Shown here: positions 53,761 to 63,829 of the stretch, piece by piece | Position numbering within the stretch: the first letter of the stretch is position 1 | How the letters are laid out: every line of letters starts with the position of its first letter | Origin: Dermacentor variabilis | Lineage: Eukaryota; Arthropoda; Arachnida; Ixodida; Ixodidae | Direction: 5' to 3' | DNA: 64,000 bases | Assembly: GCF_050947875.1 (NCBI RefSeq) | Contig: NC_134572.1 | Coordinates: forward strand, 154,153,105-154,217,104 | Position numbers and translations under genes: made by a program | The notes under the pieces: generated by a model | Told to the model about the DNA's origin: nothing | The model's database searches: none | What the model saw: the letters and a program-made list of their open reading frames with translations, nothing else

Positions 53761-54239
53761 TTTTCCTAGTCTCAAAAGCCGCTCGAGTTCACGCTGCTCC
53801 TCTGGCGGCCATTTTTCCAAGAAATTATGCCTTCCAACCACCGCTGACTGTCGACTGTCGCGGACAATATCAGTAACTTTCCACATAAGTATGAGGCTCG
53901 GAGCAGGAGCTATGGCGCTTGAAAGTAACCGTTGGCTTGACGAACCAACCGACTGAGCTACCTTTCCGGGCAACATTGAAGGATCACGAGTTCAAATCAC
54001 ATGTTCTGTTCCTCCCCCCCCCCACTTTTTTTCTTTCTTTAATGTATTTTCCTTCATTTTATCACTGTACGGAAACCCTCCAACAAAAATTATATATCCT
54101 CAATTATGTGTGGCCACACATGTGCAGGTCATAAATACCAGCTTCTCTAGCCGAGTGCCATCCATGCGGTATAACCGAGCTCAGATTGGTCCAGCTTGAC
54201 TGATCAAATAGGGCACCACTGCAGGTTAAATGAGGCGTA
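53761..54239. other. Unassigned, with tRNA-like SINE pieces
   Basis: At 53940-53975 the - strand has GGTAGCTCAGTCGGTTGG (A-box-like), while the + strand has GAGTTCAAATC (B-box-like) just after it. Opposite orientation suggests two joined SINE pieces. A C run follows at about 54013. Confidence 0.3.
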
Positions 54240-54252
54240 CAACTCCTGCAGG

Positions 54253-54492
54253 ACCCGCCGTGGTTGCTCAGTGGTTATGGTGTTAGACTGCTGAGCACGA
54301 GGTCGCGGGAGCGGACCCCGGCCACGGCGGCCGCGTTTCGATGGGGGCGAAATGCGAAAACACCCGTGTACTTAGAATTAGGTGCACGTTAAAGAACCCC
54401 GGGTGGTCGAAATTTTCGGAGTCCTCCACTACGGCGTGCATAATCGGAAAGTGGTTTTGTCACGCAAAACCGCATAATTCAATTTTTAATTT
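54253..54492 (+). mobile_element. SINE family 1, full-length copy
   Basis: Twelve-bp direct repeats with one mismatch bound it: AACTCCTGCAGG at 54241-54252 and AACTCCTGCGGG at 54493-54504. The tRNA-like head (TGCTCAGTGGTTATGGTG, GCTGAGCACGAGG, GGGAGCGGACCCCGG) leads to the family-1 body and an AT-rich tail. It inserted just at or within the 5' end of the RTE-like element. Confidence 0.9.
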
Positions 54493-54493
54493 A

Positions 54494-54566
54494 ACTCCTG
54501 CGGGGACGGTAGAGTATCCGTCTCCATTGCAAGAGGACCGTGATTCAAATCCCGGTGCCGCGCAAT
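54494..54566 (+). promoter_or_regulatory. tRNA-like segment at the RTE 5' end
   Basis: GGACGGTAGAGTATCCGTCTCC resembles a D-arm and following stem, and GGACCGTGATTCAAATCCCGG holds a T-arm with B-box-like GATTCAAATCC, ending CGGTGCCGCGC. It could supply an internal polymerase III-type promoter or derive from a SINE fusion. Function is inference. Confidence 0.55.
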
Positions 54567-54683
54567 TCTCCACTGGAAAATACAAAAAAAAACCGTGTGT
54601 TGAGAAAATTGCAGAAACAGGCCTGGAGTGCGGCCTGGTCCCGGTGACCAGAACCGGTAACGCACTCTCTCACCAGACCAGGA

Positions 54684-55364
54684 TTGGCCACCCTGGTGCA
54701 GTACTTGGCCACAACCTCCTATATGAATACAACAATCAAACCCCGGCCCTCAGTCCCCAGCAGCCGCGAAGCAACTGACCACGGTGGCGGTCAGATCTGT
54801 GACGCTGCAGAGGGTGCTAAGAATACCTGGCTCCGGACAGGCCGCCATTGGAATCTGAACCTGGCAACGTTTAACGTTAGAACGCTATCTAGTGAGGCGA
54901 GTCTAGCAGTGTTATTGGAGGAATTAGAGGGTACTAAATGGGATATAATAGGGCTCAGTGAGGTTAGGAAGACAAAAGAAGCATATACAGTGCTAAAAAG
55001 CGGGCATGTACTGTGTTACCGGGGCTTAGCGGAGAGACGAGAACTAGGAGTCGGATTCCTGATTAACAAGGAAACAGCTGGTAACATACAGGAATTCTAT
55101 ACCATTAACGAGAGGGTGGCAGGTCTTGTTGTGAAACTTAATAAGAGGTACAAATTGAAGGTGGTACAAGTCTATGCCCCTACATGCAGTCATGATGACC
55201 AGGAAGTCGAAAGCTTTTATGAAGGCGTGGAATCGGCTATGGGTAAAGTCAAAACAAAATACACTACACTGATGGGCGACTTCAATGCCAGGGTAGGCAA
55301 GAAGCAGGCTGGAGACAAGTCAGTGGGGGAATATGGCATAGGCTCTAGGAATAGCAGAGGATAA
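54684..55364 (+). pseudogene. RTE endonuclease, first part
   Basis: The APE-type motifs are LATFNVRTL (Asn), IIGLSEVRK (Glu) and LMGDFNARVG (Asp-x-Asn), so most catalytic residues are kept. The frame ends at an in-frame TAA at 55362-55364 just before EFAEQNN. Confidence 0.85.
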
Positions 55365-55394
55365 TTATTAGTAGAGTTTGCAGAACAGAATAAT

Positions 55395-56099
55395 ATGCGG
55401 ATAATGAACACCTTTTTCCGCAAGCGGGTTAGTCGAAAGTGCACGTGGATGAGCCCGAATGGTGAGACTAGAAATGAAATCGACTTCATACTCTGCGCGA
55501 AATCTGGCATCATACAAGATGTAGACGTGCTCGGCAAGGTACACTGCAGTGACCATAGGATGGTAAGAACTCGAATTAGCCTAGACTTGAGGAGGGAACG
55601 GAAGAAACTGGTACACAAGAAGCCAATCAATGAGTTAGCGGTAAGAGGGAAACTAGAGGAATTCCGGATCAAGCTACAGAACAGGTATTCGGCTTTAACT
55701 CAGGAAGAGGACCTTATTGTAGAAGCAATGAAAGACTATCTCATGGGCATCATTAAGGAGTGCGCAATTGAAGTCGGTGGTAACGCCGTTAGACAGGAAA
55801 CCAGTAAGCTATCGCAGGAGACGAAAGATCTGATCAAGAAACGCCAATTAATGACAGCCTCTAACCCTACAGCTAGAATAGAACTGGCAGAACTTTCTAA
55901 GTTAATCAACAAGCGTAAGACAGCGGACATCAGGAACTATAATATGGATAGAATTCAACAGGCACTCAGGAACGGAGGAAGCCTAAAAACAGTGAAGAAG
56001 AAACTAGGAATAGGCAAGAATCAGATGTGTGCGTTAAGAGACAAAGCCGGCAATATCGTTACTAATATGGATGAGATATTTCAAGTGGCTGAGGAGTAG
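55395..56099 (+). pseudogene. RTE endonuclease end and linker
   Basis: It is in the same frame as the preceding piece after the TAA. CTWMSPNGETRNEIDFIL and CSDHRMVRTRI complete the endonuclease, with the Ser-Asp-His motif intact. A Lys/Glu-rich linker follows to QVAEE, where the frame shifts near 56093. Confidence 0.85.
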
Positions 56100-56463
56100 A
56101 GATTTATACAGTACCAGTGGCACCCACGACGATAGTGCCAGAGAGAATAGCCTAGAGGAATTCGAAATCCCACAGGTAACGCCAGAAGAAGTAAAGAAAG
56201 CCTTAGGAGCTATGCAAAGGGGGAAGGCAGCTGGGGAGGATCAGGTAACAGCAGATTTGTTGAAGCATGGTGGTCAGATTGTTCTAGAGAAACTGGCCAC
56301 CCTGTATACGCAATGCCTCATAACCTCGAGCGTACCGGAATCTTGGAAGAACGCTAACACAGTCCTAATCCATAAGAAAGGGGACGCCAAAGACTTGAAA
56401 AATTATAGACCGATCAGCTTACTGTCCGTTGCCTACAAAGTATTTACTAAAGTAATCGCATAG
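56100..56463 (+). pseudogene. RTE reverse transcriptase, N-terminal motifs
   Basis: [13 protein letters not shown], then [31 protein letters not shown] and [21 protein letters not shown] motifs 0 to 2. The frame ends in a TAG at 56461 and continues one base over. Confidence 0.85.
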
Positions 56464-57442
56464 AATCAGGAACACCTTAGACTTCTGTCAACCAAAGGAC
56501 CAGGCAGGATTCCGTAAAGGCTACTCAACAATAGACCATATTCACACTATCAATCAAGTGATAGAGAAATGTGCACAATATAACCAACTGTTATATATAG
56601 CTTTCATTGATTACGAGAAAGCGTTTGATTCAGTCGAAACCTCAGCAGTCATGGAGGCATTACGGAATCAGGGTGTAGATGAGCCATATGTAAAGATACT
56701 GGAAGATATCTATAGCGGCTCCACAGCCACCGTAGTCCTCCACAAAGAAAGCAACAAAATCCCTATAAAGAAAGGCGTCAGACAGGGAGATACGATATCT
56801 CCAATGCTATTCACAGCATGTTTACAGGAGGTATTCAGAGGCCTGGAGTGGGAAGAATTGGGGATAAAAGTTGATGGAGAATACCTTAGCAACTTGCGAT
56901 TCGCTGATGATATTGCCTTGCTTAGTAACTCACGAGACCAATTGCAATGCATGCTCACTGACCTGGAGAGGCAAAGCACAAGGATGGGTCTGAAAATTAA
57001 TCTGCAGAAAACTAAAGTAATGTTTAACAGGCTCGGAAGAGAACAGCAGTTTACGATAGGTAGCGAAGCACTGGAAGGGGTAAGGGACTGCATCTACTTA
57101 GGGCAGGTAGTGACCACGGATCCGGATCATGAGACTGAAATAACCAGAAGAATAAGAATGGGCTGGGGTGCGTTTGGCAGGCATTCTCAAATCATGAACA
57201 GCAGGTTGCCACTATCCCTCAAAAGGAAAGTGTATAACAGCTGTGTGTTACCAGTACTCACATATGGGGCAGAAACCTGGAGGCTTACGAAAAGGGTTCT
57301 GCTGAAATTGAGGACGACGCAACGAGCTATGCAAAGAAGAATGATGGGTGTGACGTTAAGGGATAAGAAAAGAGCAGATTGGGTGAGGCAACAAACGCGG
57401 GTAAACGACATCTTAGTTGAAATCAAGAAAAAAAATGGGCAT
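56462..57442 (+). pseudogene. RTE reverse transcriptase, palm and thumb
   Basis: QPKDQAGFRKGYSTIDHI, YIAFIDYEKAFDSV (motif A), GVRQGDTISPMLFTACL (motif B), LRFADDIALL (catalytic FADD at 56900-56911), LKINLQKTKVM and CVLPVLTYGAETW follow in order with no stop. All visible catalytic residues are kept. It is cut off by the SINE at 57443. Confidence 0.9.
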
Positions 57443-57571
57443 AATAAATAATATTTGGGGTTTTACGTGCCAAAACCACTTTCTGATTATGAGGCACGCC
57501 ATAGTGGAGGGCTCCGGAAATTTTGACCACCTGGGGTTCTTTAACGTGCACCTAAATCTAAGCACACGGGG
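57443..57571 (-). mobile_element. SINE family 1, 5'-truncated, inside RTE
   Basis: Perfect 10-bp direct repeats AAATGGGCAT at 57433-57442 and 57572-57581 bound 129 bp of the family-1 tail region. The head is missing, the usual 5' truncation of target-primed insertion. It interrupts the RTE ORF shortly before its end. Confidence 0.93.
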
Positions 57572-57796
57572 AAATGGGCATGGGCCAGACATGTAATGAG
57601 GAGGGAAGATAACCGATGGTCACTAAGGGTTACGGACTGGATTCCAAGGGAAGGGATGCGTAGCAGGGGGCGGCAGAAAGTTAGGTGGGCGGATGACATT
57701 AAGACGTTTGCAGGGACAACATGGCCACAATTAGTACATGACCGGGGTAGTTGGAGAAGTATGGGAGAGGCCTTTGCCCGGTGTGGGCGTAGCTAG
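57572..57796 (+). pseudogene. RTE ORF, C-terminal end after the SINE
   Basis: RHVMRREDNRWSLRVTDW, GRQKVRWADDIKTFAG and WRSMGEAFARCGRS form the usual C-terminal tail of RTE-type proteins. Even allowing for the insertion, one base in the A run at 57427-57435 puts it out of phase with the upstream part. Confidence 0.85.
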
Positions 57797-57798
57797 GC

Positions 57799-57872
<74 letters not shown>
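57799..57872 (+). repeat. (GAT)n tail
   Basis: About 24 triplets directly after the RTE stop codon region mark the 3' end. Confidence 0.95.
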
Positions 57873-57904
57873 GCGAGGTAATTCTGTCTATTATCACAGA
57901 AGAC

Positions 57905-59095
57905 ATCAATTCCAATCACTTCTCATGGGTCTTCTGAAGGCGGGGTGTGTACCATGGGCTCAGTGTCTGGTTTACAGTTTTATTGACAGGCAGGACATTT
58001 TGACACTCAACTCTGGATGTGTTGGTTAATACCTGGCCACCAGACTGACTGAGTGGCTCAAGCCTTACATCTTCCAACACCCTGATCACCAGCATGCAAG
58101 TGCTCCAGCACATCACTTCCCATATTCGGTGGGATGATAATGTAACTACCTTTGAGTAAAATACCATCCAGTCAGTTCGTGGGAAAATTCTACATATCTC
58201 TGCACTTCTAGGGGAAGCGACTTGTTTGGGTCACGACGTACAGTAGTCCCTGACCTTTGCTAAAACGGGATCATTCATTTGCGTGGCCTTTATGCTCTCT
58301 AGCAAGTCTTGGGAGGCAGGCGCAAGTAAGAATTTCGTGCTCTATGGTGGCCTCGCTGAGGTTCCCTATGCCGCTATTGTCTGTTTCTTTCGGCAGTTTC
58401 CTTGAGAGCAAGTCAGCGGGGTATATTTCCTTGCCAGAGACGTGGTAAATGGGGTAATCTTACTCCAGCAGTCTCATTCGGAACCGTTGCAGCTGTGGGC
58501 TGAGTTGACCCAGGCAGTTTCATGATAGCATCTGCACTAGCGGCTTGTGGTCTCTTTCTACATGAAACTTCAGACCTACCAGGTAGCAGCGGAAATGCTT
58601 GCAGGCCCATGTAACTGCCAATGCTCCTTTCTCTATACGAGCATCTTAGGTCTCTTTGTCAGAGACATAATATGCTCTGACACAATTTGGTAATAACATA
58701 ATACGGTCGTAGGCTTGTACACAACTACAAGCCTACAACCTTATGTCTCTTGTAGGACTGCCCGAAGACTGTGCGATGATACATATGCAGACACAGTGAG
58801 AAGACCGGCGGTTGTACTGGGTGAGCAAAGGTGTCGTCGTCAATGATTTTTTGATGGATTCAGCATCACTGCGAGGCAGATTATGTGATGATTTTGTGAG
58901 CTATGAGAGCCCTGGGAGAAATTGACCAGGTGATGGGCCATTTCAAGAAGAACCTCACTTCTACATCCTACGTCTGTTGGCTCTGCTAGCTAACACAGCG
59001 CATTGACCTTTTCAGGGTCAGCACTCATACTGTTTGCCAATACAATGTGTCCAAGGAATTCCACCGACAGCTGGTGAATGAGAAGAAAGGGGGTT
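57905..59095 (-). pseudogene. pol: Gypsy pol remnant, 3' part (RT end, RNase H, integrase zinc domain)
   Basis: On the - strand: SVEFLGHIVLANSMSADPEKV (RT end, about 59075-59010), LLTVSAYVSSHSLRAVL (RNase H start, Asp lost), EKGALAVTWACKHFRCYLVGL and ERDHKPLV (RNase H, 58660-58540), VSGKEIYPADLLS and then HLHAGDQGVGR..VWWPGINQ..CPACQ (integrase zinc domain, 58110-57985). Many stops. The RT core continues at 63830-64000. Confidence 0.85.
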
Positions 59096-59102
59096 AACAA
59101 AG

Positions 59103-59310
59103 AGGCCTGATTTCCTTAATTATATCATAAGAAGCCAACGAAGACACCAAGGACAACACTGGGGAAGTTACTTATACTTACTACTTGAAATAAATTATAA
59201 ATTAATGGAATTGAAAGTGAATGAAAAAACAGCTTGCCACAGGTAGGAAACGATCTCGCGTCTTCACATTATGCATGCGATGCTCTACCAATTGAGCTAC
59301 AGCACCGCCG
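59103..59310 (-). repeat. SINE family 2 with tRNA-like head
   Basis: On the - strand the head (CTGTAGCTCAATTGGTAGAGC, then a decayed T-arm) is followed by AGCTGTTTTTTCATTCAC and the body ending CTTATGATATAA. Confidence 0.85.
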
Positions 59311-59564
59311 TCTTATACACTTTCTGGGGTATTTATGTGCTACTACTAGAACTAACCCTAGGAGTGTTAGACAGCTCCACCAGTTACAAACCTTGGCGAT
59401 GGATGTGGAACATCCGTTCTGCGGCAGGCGTTACAAGTACGTGATCTTTTTGAGTGAAGGCAATTGGTCAATAAAGACCCACAAGCCAACTGAGGCCATC
59501 AATGTTGCCGGATTCGAGACCCTTATCATGTAATGAACGAGAAGAAAGCAGGTTAAGCAAGGGG
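59311..59564 (-). repeat. SINE family 2 linker
   Basis: This linker of the family-2 unit contains complements of AGAAAGTGTAT, GTTAGTTCTAGTAG and TCTTCTCGTTCATTACAT, as at 25195-25426. Confidence 0.75.
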
Positions 59565-60009
59565 CCCGATTTTTATTATTCATATCATAAGAGGCCAACA
59601 AACAAAGACACCAAGGACAACACAGGGCAAATTATTTGTACCTACTAATTGAAGTAAGGAAGTTATAAATTAATGGAATTGAAAGTGGATGAAGAAGCAA
59701 CTTCCCGCAGGTGGGGAACGATTCCCCATCTTCGCATTACGCGTGTGATGCTCTACTAATTAAGCTACCACGGCACCGTCTTCCCATCCACTTTCTGCGG
59801 TATTTATGTTACTACTAGAACTAACCCTAGGATTGTTAGCCAGTGCCACCACTCAGAAGCCTTGGCGGTGGATGTAGAGCATCCTTTCTGCCGCAGGCAC
59901 CACAGTATTTGATCTTTTTGGGTGAAGGCAACTGGTAAATAAACCATACGTGGTACGTGAAGGCATTTATGTTGCCAGATTCGAGACCCTCTTTATGAAA
60001 TGAACGAGA
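59565..60009 (-). repeat. SINE family 2, second unit and linker
   Basis: The body, tRNA-like head (about 59700-59780, with GGTAGCTTAATTAGTAGAGC) and linker repeat the unit at 59103-59564. The two units lie head-to-tail in tandem. The linker ends where the CR1-like LINE begins. Confidence 0.82.
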
Positions 60010-60215
60010 AGGGCGTTGACCATTTGAGAAGACTTTTCAAAATGCGTACGCCATGTTCGAAGGAAACTTTGGAACACTGCGAAAGCAAGCCGACAAAGAA
60101 ATGAGAAAGTTTCCCGTGTTTTTAGATACGATATACATATAAATAATCGAACATTTGTTTGGAGCAGTGAGAAAGAGGACAAGGTACCACTTAATGAAAA
60201 ATGCGTAGAAGTAGC
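60010..60215 (+). pseudogene. CR1-like ORF1 C-terminal fragment
   Basis: HVRRKLWNTAKASRQRNEK and a NRTFVWSSEKDKVPLNEK segment resemble the C-terminal domain of CR1-type ORF1 proteins. The start is lost at the junction with the SINE. Confidence 0.6.
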
Positions 60216-60295
60216 GACTGCGTGGTGAACGCACCCAGCGACCAAACAAATAAGGGAGCTACTACTCGTCGCACTGCAAAATCAGCGAACTAACA

Positions 60296-61480
60296 CTCTT
60301 CACGGTGAATGCAAGAAGCATCATAAACAAGACTGGATCACTTGAAAATGTGATCATTGATCATGAACCTGACCTAGTAGCCATAACAGAAGCATGGATC
60401 ACACCTGATATTTTTGATCACGAGTTCGCACCACCGAACTATTCTGTGGTCCGGAAAGACCGCCCCACACATGGTGGTGGAGTGGCATTATTGATAAAAA
60501 AGGACCTTGCATTTTTGGTCCTTCGAGAGGTACAAAGCCCAGAGGCCATTTTCGCAAACTACTTTGTGACGGCACTAGCATATTAATAGGTTGTGTTCAG
60601 CGGAGCCCAAACCCTGGTGACGCTTCTATCAGTGTCATTCATGATTACATAGAACGTAACGTGTTCAGTTCCCGCGTTGTCCTCATGGGTGACTTTAATC
60701 TACCAGACATTAACTGGAATAGTATGTGCTACTCATCATCAGCTTCGGATGCATTGTTTGACCTCATGCTAACTTTCAATCTTCATCAGATCGTTTCATG
60801 CCCCACCCGCTCACAGGGAAATACTCAGAACATAATAGATCTATTCTTTTTCAGTAATCACTTCGACATAAATCGCATAAAAACTGATGTAATCCATGGT
60901 ATATCAGGCCATGACATACCAGTGTCCATCGTACCTCTTGGTGACAGCATAACCACTTATTTTTCTGTTTCTGTAGTAACAGATTTCGAAAACGCTGATA
61001 ACAATAACATACTAGCGCATCTCGCCCATGAACTCCAACATTTTTCCAAAATTGGCTCCGATGCTTCTGTAGATGTAAATTCCCTTTGGTTTCACTTCAA
61101 ATCAGTTGTATTTTACCGCATCAGCCACTACGTACCTACAAAAAAAAGCGCCCTCCAAAAATTTATCCATGGATCACGCGAGAAGTTATTCCAGCAAAGC
61201 GATGTTAGAAAAAGGTTATTTTGGGCTATAAAAAGAAAAGACGGGGGAAAATCCAGAATTCACAAACTACCGGACGCCATTGCGGAATTCAAACTTAAAG
61301 CTAAACGTGCCAAGCAGCACTACTTTGATGTAACACTACCTAATTTTCTTGTTAATAAGCGCCAAAGGTTCTGGAATTACTTTCGTACTAATAAAAATTC
61401 TACATCACATTCTCTTCCCGAAGGAAAAACTTCAAAGGCTAACGCATGTAACGATTTTTTCGGTCAGTGTTTACTATAAA
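60296..61480 (+). pseudogene. CR1-like endonuclease
   Basis: NARSIINKTGSLE, AITEAWI, GGGVALLIKKD, a stop near 60584, then VVLMGDFNLPDINW, PTRSQGNTQNIIDL and GISGHDIPV, where the usual SDH motif reads SGH. A Lys-rich linker (RKRLFWAIKRKDGG) runs to TAA at 61478. Confidence 0.82.
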
Positions 61481-61590
61481 TGATAAAATTATTCCCGCAT
61501 TTGCAACGCAACATCACGTGAAAATCGCTAAACTATACATTACGCATGCCGTTATTCTCAATCTACTGCTTAAACTTCACCCCAAGAAAG

Positions 61591-61904
61591 TTTGACGTAG
61601 TAGTTCTGCGGAAACCCGCAAGGTGGAGAGAAGTAATGAATAAAGGGAAAATCAGACATCCACCCGTTCGTAGCAATTGCTACAAAGGAAACCCATACGG
61701 GTTCCTCGAAAGAAAGGCCTCATAGTTGAAGAAAAATTCGTTGAAGTTGAAGAAAAATTCGGAAAGGCGGTGGTCCCGGGTTCGAGTCCCGGACCAGGAC
61801 GAATTTTTCTTCAACTATGAGGCCTTTCTTTCGAGGAACCCGTATGGGTTTCCTTTGTAGCAATTGCTACGAACGGGTGGATGTCTGATTTTCCCTTTAT
61901 TCAT
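61591..61904 (+). mobile_element. Foldback SINE with perfect 105-bp arms and 14-bp TSD
   Basis: The direct repeats TCACCCCAAGAAAG at 61577-61590 and 61904-61917 bound the insertion. Arms 61636-61740 and 61800-61904 are perfect reverse complements over 105 bp. The 59-nt loop contains a T-arm (CCGGG-TTCGAGT-CCCGG, B-box GGTTCGAGTCC) and the ACCAGGA acceptor end of a tRNA-like head, followed by TTTTT at the start of the right arm. The outer left segment 61591-61635 continues the inverted body. So the left side is an inverted copy of the SINE body and the right side a SINE without its 5' tRNA half. Removing it restores the LINE reading LHPKKGSGPDD. Confidence 0.93.
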
Positions 61905-62744
61905 CACCCCAAGAAAGGTAGTGGCCCCGACGATATAACTAATACTTTCCTCAAAAGATATGCAGAGTGGTGTAGTAAATATCTTGGCCTAGTTTTCCGG
62001 AAATCACTGAAGACTTCACAACTATCTCATGATTGGAAAATTGCAAAGGTAATGTCGATCCACAAGGGAGGAGACACAACATTACCTTCAAATTTCAGAC
62101 CCATTTCACTAACGAACACGTCATGTAAACTTCTAGAACACATAATCTTAAAACACATGACCGTATTCTTAGAGCGCATAAATTTATCTCTCCCAACCAA
62201 CACGGTTTCGCAGCGGTCTATCGACAGTAACTAACTAACAGAACTAGTCCACGATCTCGCAGTTACAGTTATTAACCACGGTTAAACTGACTTGACTCTA
62301 CTCGATTTGTCCGTGGCTTTCGATTGTGTATGCCACAGCAAATTAATGGCTCAAGTTGAAAATGTTTTTGGCAGAGGAGAACATTCTGCTTGGATAAAAC
62401 GCTTCTTAAGTAACCGCTTGCAATTCCCGGTTTACGAAAAAACGCTTTCTAACATAGTCGCAGTAACATCTGGATTTCCCCAAGGGTCTCTTCTCGGACC
62501 ATTGCTTTTCTTACCCTATATTAACGATATCACAGCTAACATCAATTGCAATATAAAGCTATTCGCGGACGGCTGCGTCCTATACCGAGAAATTAATCAT
62601 TGCAATTACTATATTAAATTAAATGATTCTCTAGCTGACATAGCTGATTGGTGCTCTAAATGGCAGATGCAAATAAACGTACAAAAGTCCGCGATCATGA
62701 CTAACCAGGAAAACGGTATCATCAAACTTTACATGCACAATTAG
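61905..62744 (+). pseudogene. CR1-like RT
   Basis: KKGSGPDDITNTFLKRYA, HDWKIAKVMSIHKGGD, NFRPISLTNTSCKLLEH, LLDLSVAFDCV (motif A), SGFPQGSLLGPLLFLPYIND (motif B) and FADG at 62562-62573, where the second catalytic Asp of FADD is Gly. Stops separate two frames near 62230-62290. Not functional. Confidence 0.88.
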
Positions 62745-63365
62745 CGGCACTCCACTTAAGAAAGTTGAAGAACACAAATATCTAGGCGTTACATTCACCT
62801 CGCAGCTCAAATGGGACAGAAATAACAGTAATAAAACCTCAAAGGCGCTGTTCAAACTATTTTTATTAAGAAGAAGCCTGGCGCTGGCAACCAAGTCAAC
62901 GACGCTGCTAGCCTACACATCATTTGTAAGGCCTGTTCTCGAATACGCCAACACACTGTGGTTTCTGCATACACTGACTAACATACGTAAACTAGAATGA
63001 ATACAAAGCAAAGCTGTAAGGTTCATCCATAACAAATATAAACGTACATACTCGCCAACAAATCTTTTAACCCAGTCCGATTGGCGAACACTATCCACAA
63101 GAGCGAAACACGCTGGTTTAAAACTGTTTCAACTACAAAAAAATAACTATAGGATAGGTAGCTTCAAATACATTTCATTCTCCTAGCCTTGACCTACACG
63201 TAACGAGCATGCGCACACATTAATAGAATACGCATGTAAAAATGACACGTTTAAGTATTCTTTCTTCCCGTTCGCAATATCAGAATGAAACCAACTTGAT
63301 CCTACTATCAGCAACGTTGAATCATTTTCCGTATTTATCTCACAAATAGAAGAAAACTGTGTGTG
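62745..63365 (+). pseudogene. CR1-like ORF2 C-terminus
   Basis: KKVEEHKYLGVTFTSQLKW, LLAYTSFVRPVLEYANTLW and KAVRFIHNKYKRTYSPTNLL are typical of the region after RT in CR1/Jockey LINEs. Stops occur near 62998 and 63185. Confidence 0.78.
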
Positions 63366-63829
63366 AATAACAGTACCTATGCATGCAGGGACACCGGCAC
63401 AGATTGCTTTATTCGTTAAGAACTTTTAATAAACCCTATCATATTCCACAGCTGATTCGTTTGCCATAATTATTCTCAAACACTCGTAGTTTTATTTTAG
63501 TTACTTCTCTTTTATTAATTGCCCCTAGATATATCTGTGCTATTGTTTAAAGCCTCTCGATTTTTTCTTTCTTTTTTCATCTTTTACTATTCTGTTTAAT
63601 CCTAACATGGTTTACTTCTATAGTATGTAAAACTTGCACTGCTTATGTCGTGTTTTTTTTTACTTTTTGTATAACGCATACTTCGATTTCCTTGCATTGT
63701 TCAGATGAATTATTGCACTGCCCGACTGCCACGCTCTCAAAGGAGAGCAGCGGTATTGAAAATGAACAAATAAATAAAAACCAAAGGGCCCGATATTTGA
63801 CTACTGGTGTAGTACACACTTTCCTCCGT

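Larger units (their letters stand above)
54493..57872 (+). mobile_element. RTE-like LINE with tRNA-like 5' end and (GAT)n tail
   Basis: One ORF in pieces encodes an APE-type endonuclease and RT and ends RCGRS, followed at once by about 24 GAT triplets. The absence of an obvious separate ORF1, the endonuclease opening LATFNVRTL and the FADD RT with RRMMGVTLRDKKRADWVR downstream fit the RTE clade. It is damaged by an in-frame TAA, at least three frameshifts and a SINE insertion at 57443-57571. Confidence 0.85.
60010..63780 (+). mobile_element. CR1-like LINE inserted in gypsy, itself interrupted
   Basis: Order: the ORF1 C-terminus (60010-60215), ORF2 endonuclease (60296-61480), a foldback SINE insertion (61591-61904), RT (from 61905), a C-terminal region and a 3' UTR ending near 63780 with an A-rich tail. 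With the SINE block it separates two parts of a - strand gypsy pol. Stops and frameshifts are frequent. Confidence 0.82.

Noticed and set aside
53919..54134. 71-codon + strand frame
   Set aside because: It crosses tRNA-like SINE pieces and a C run; no coding features.
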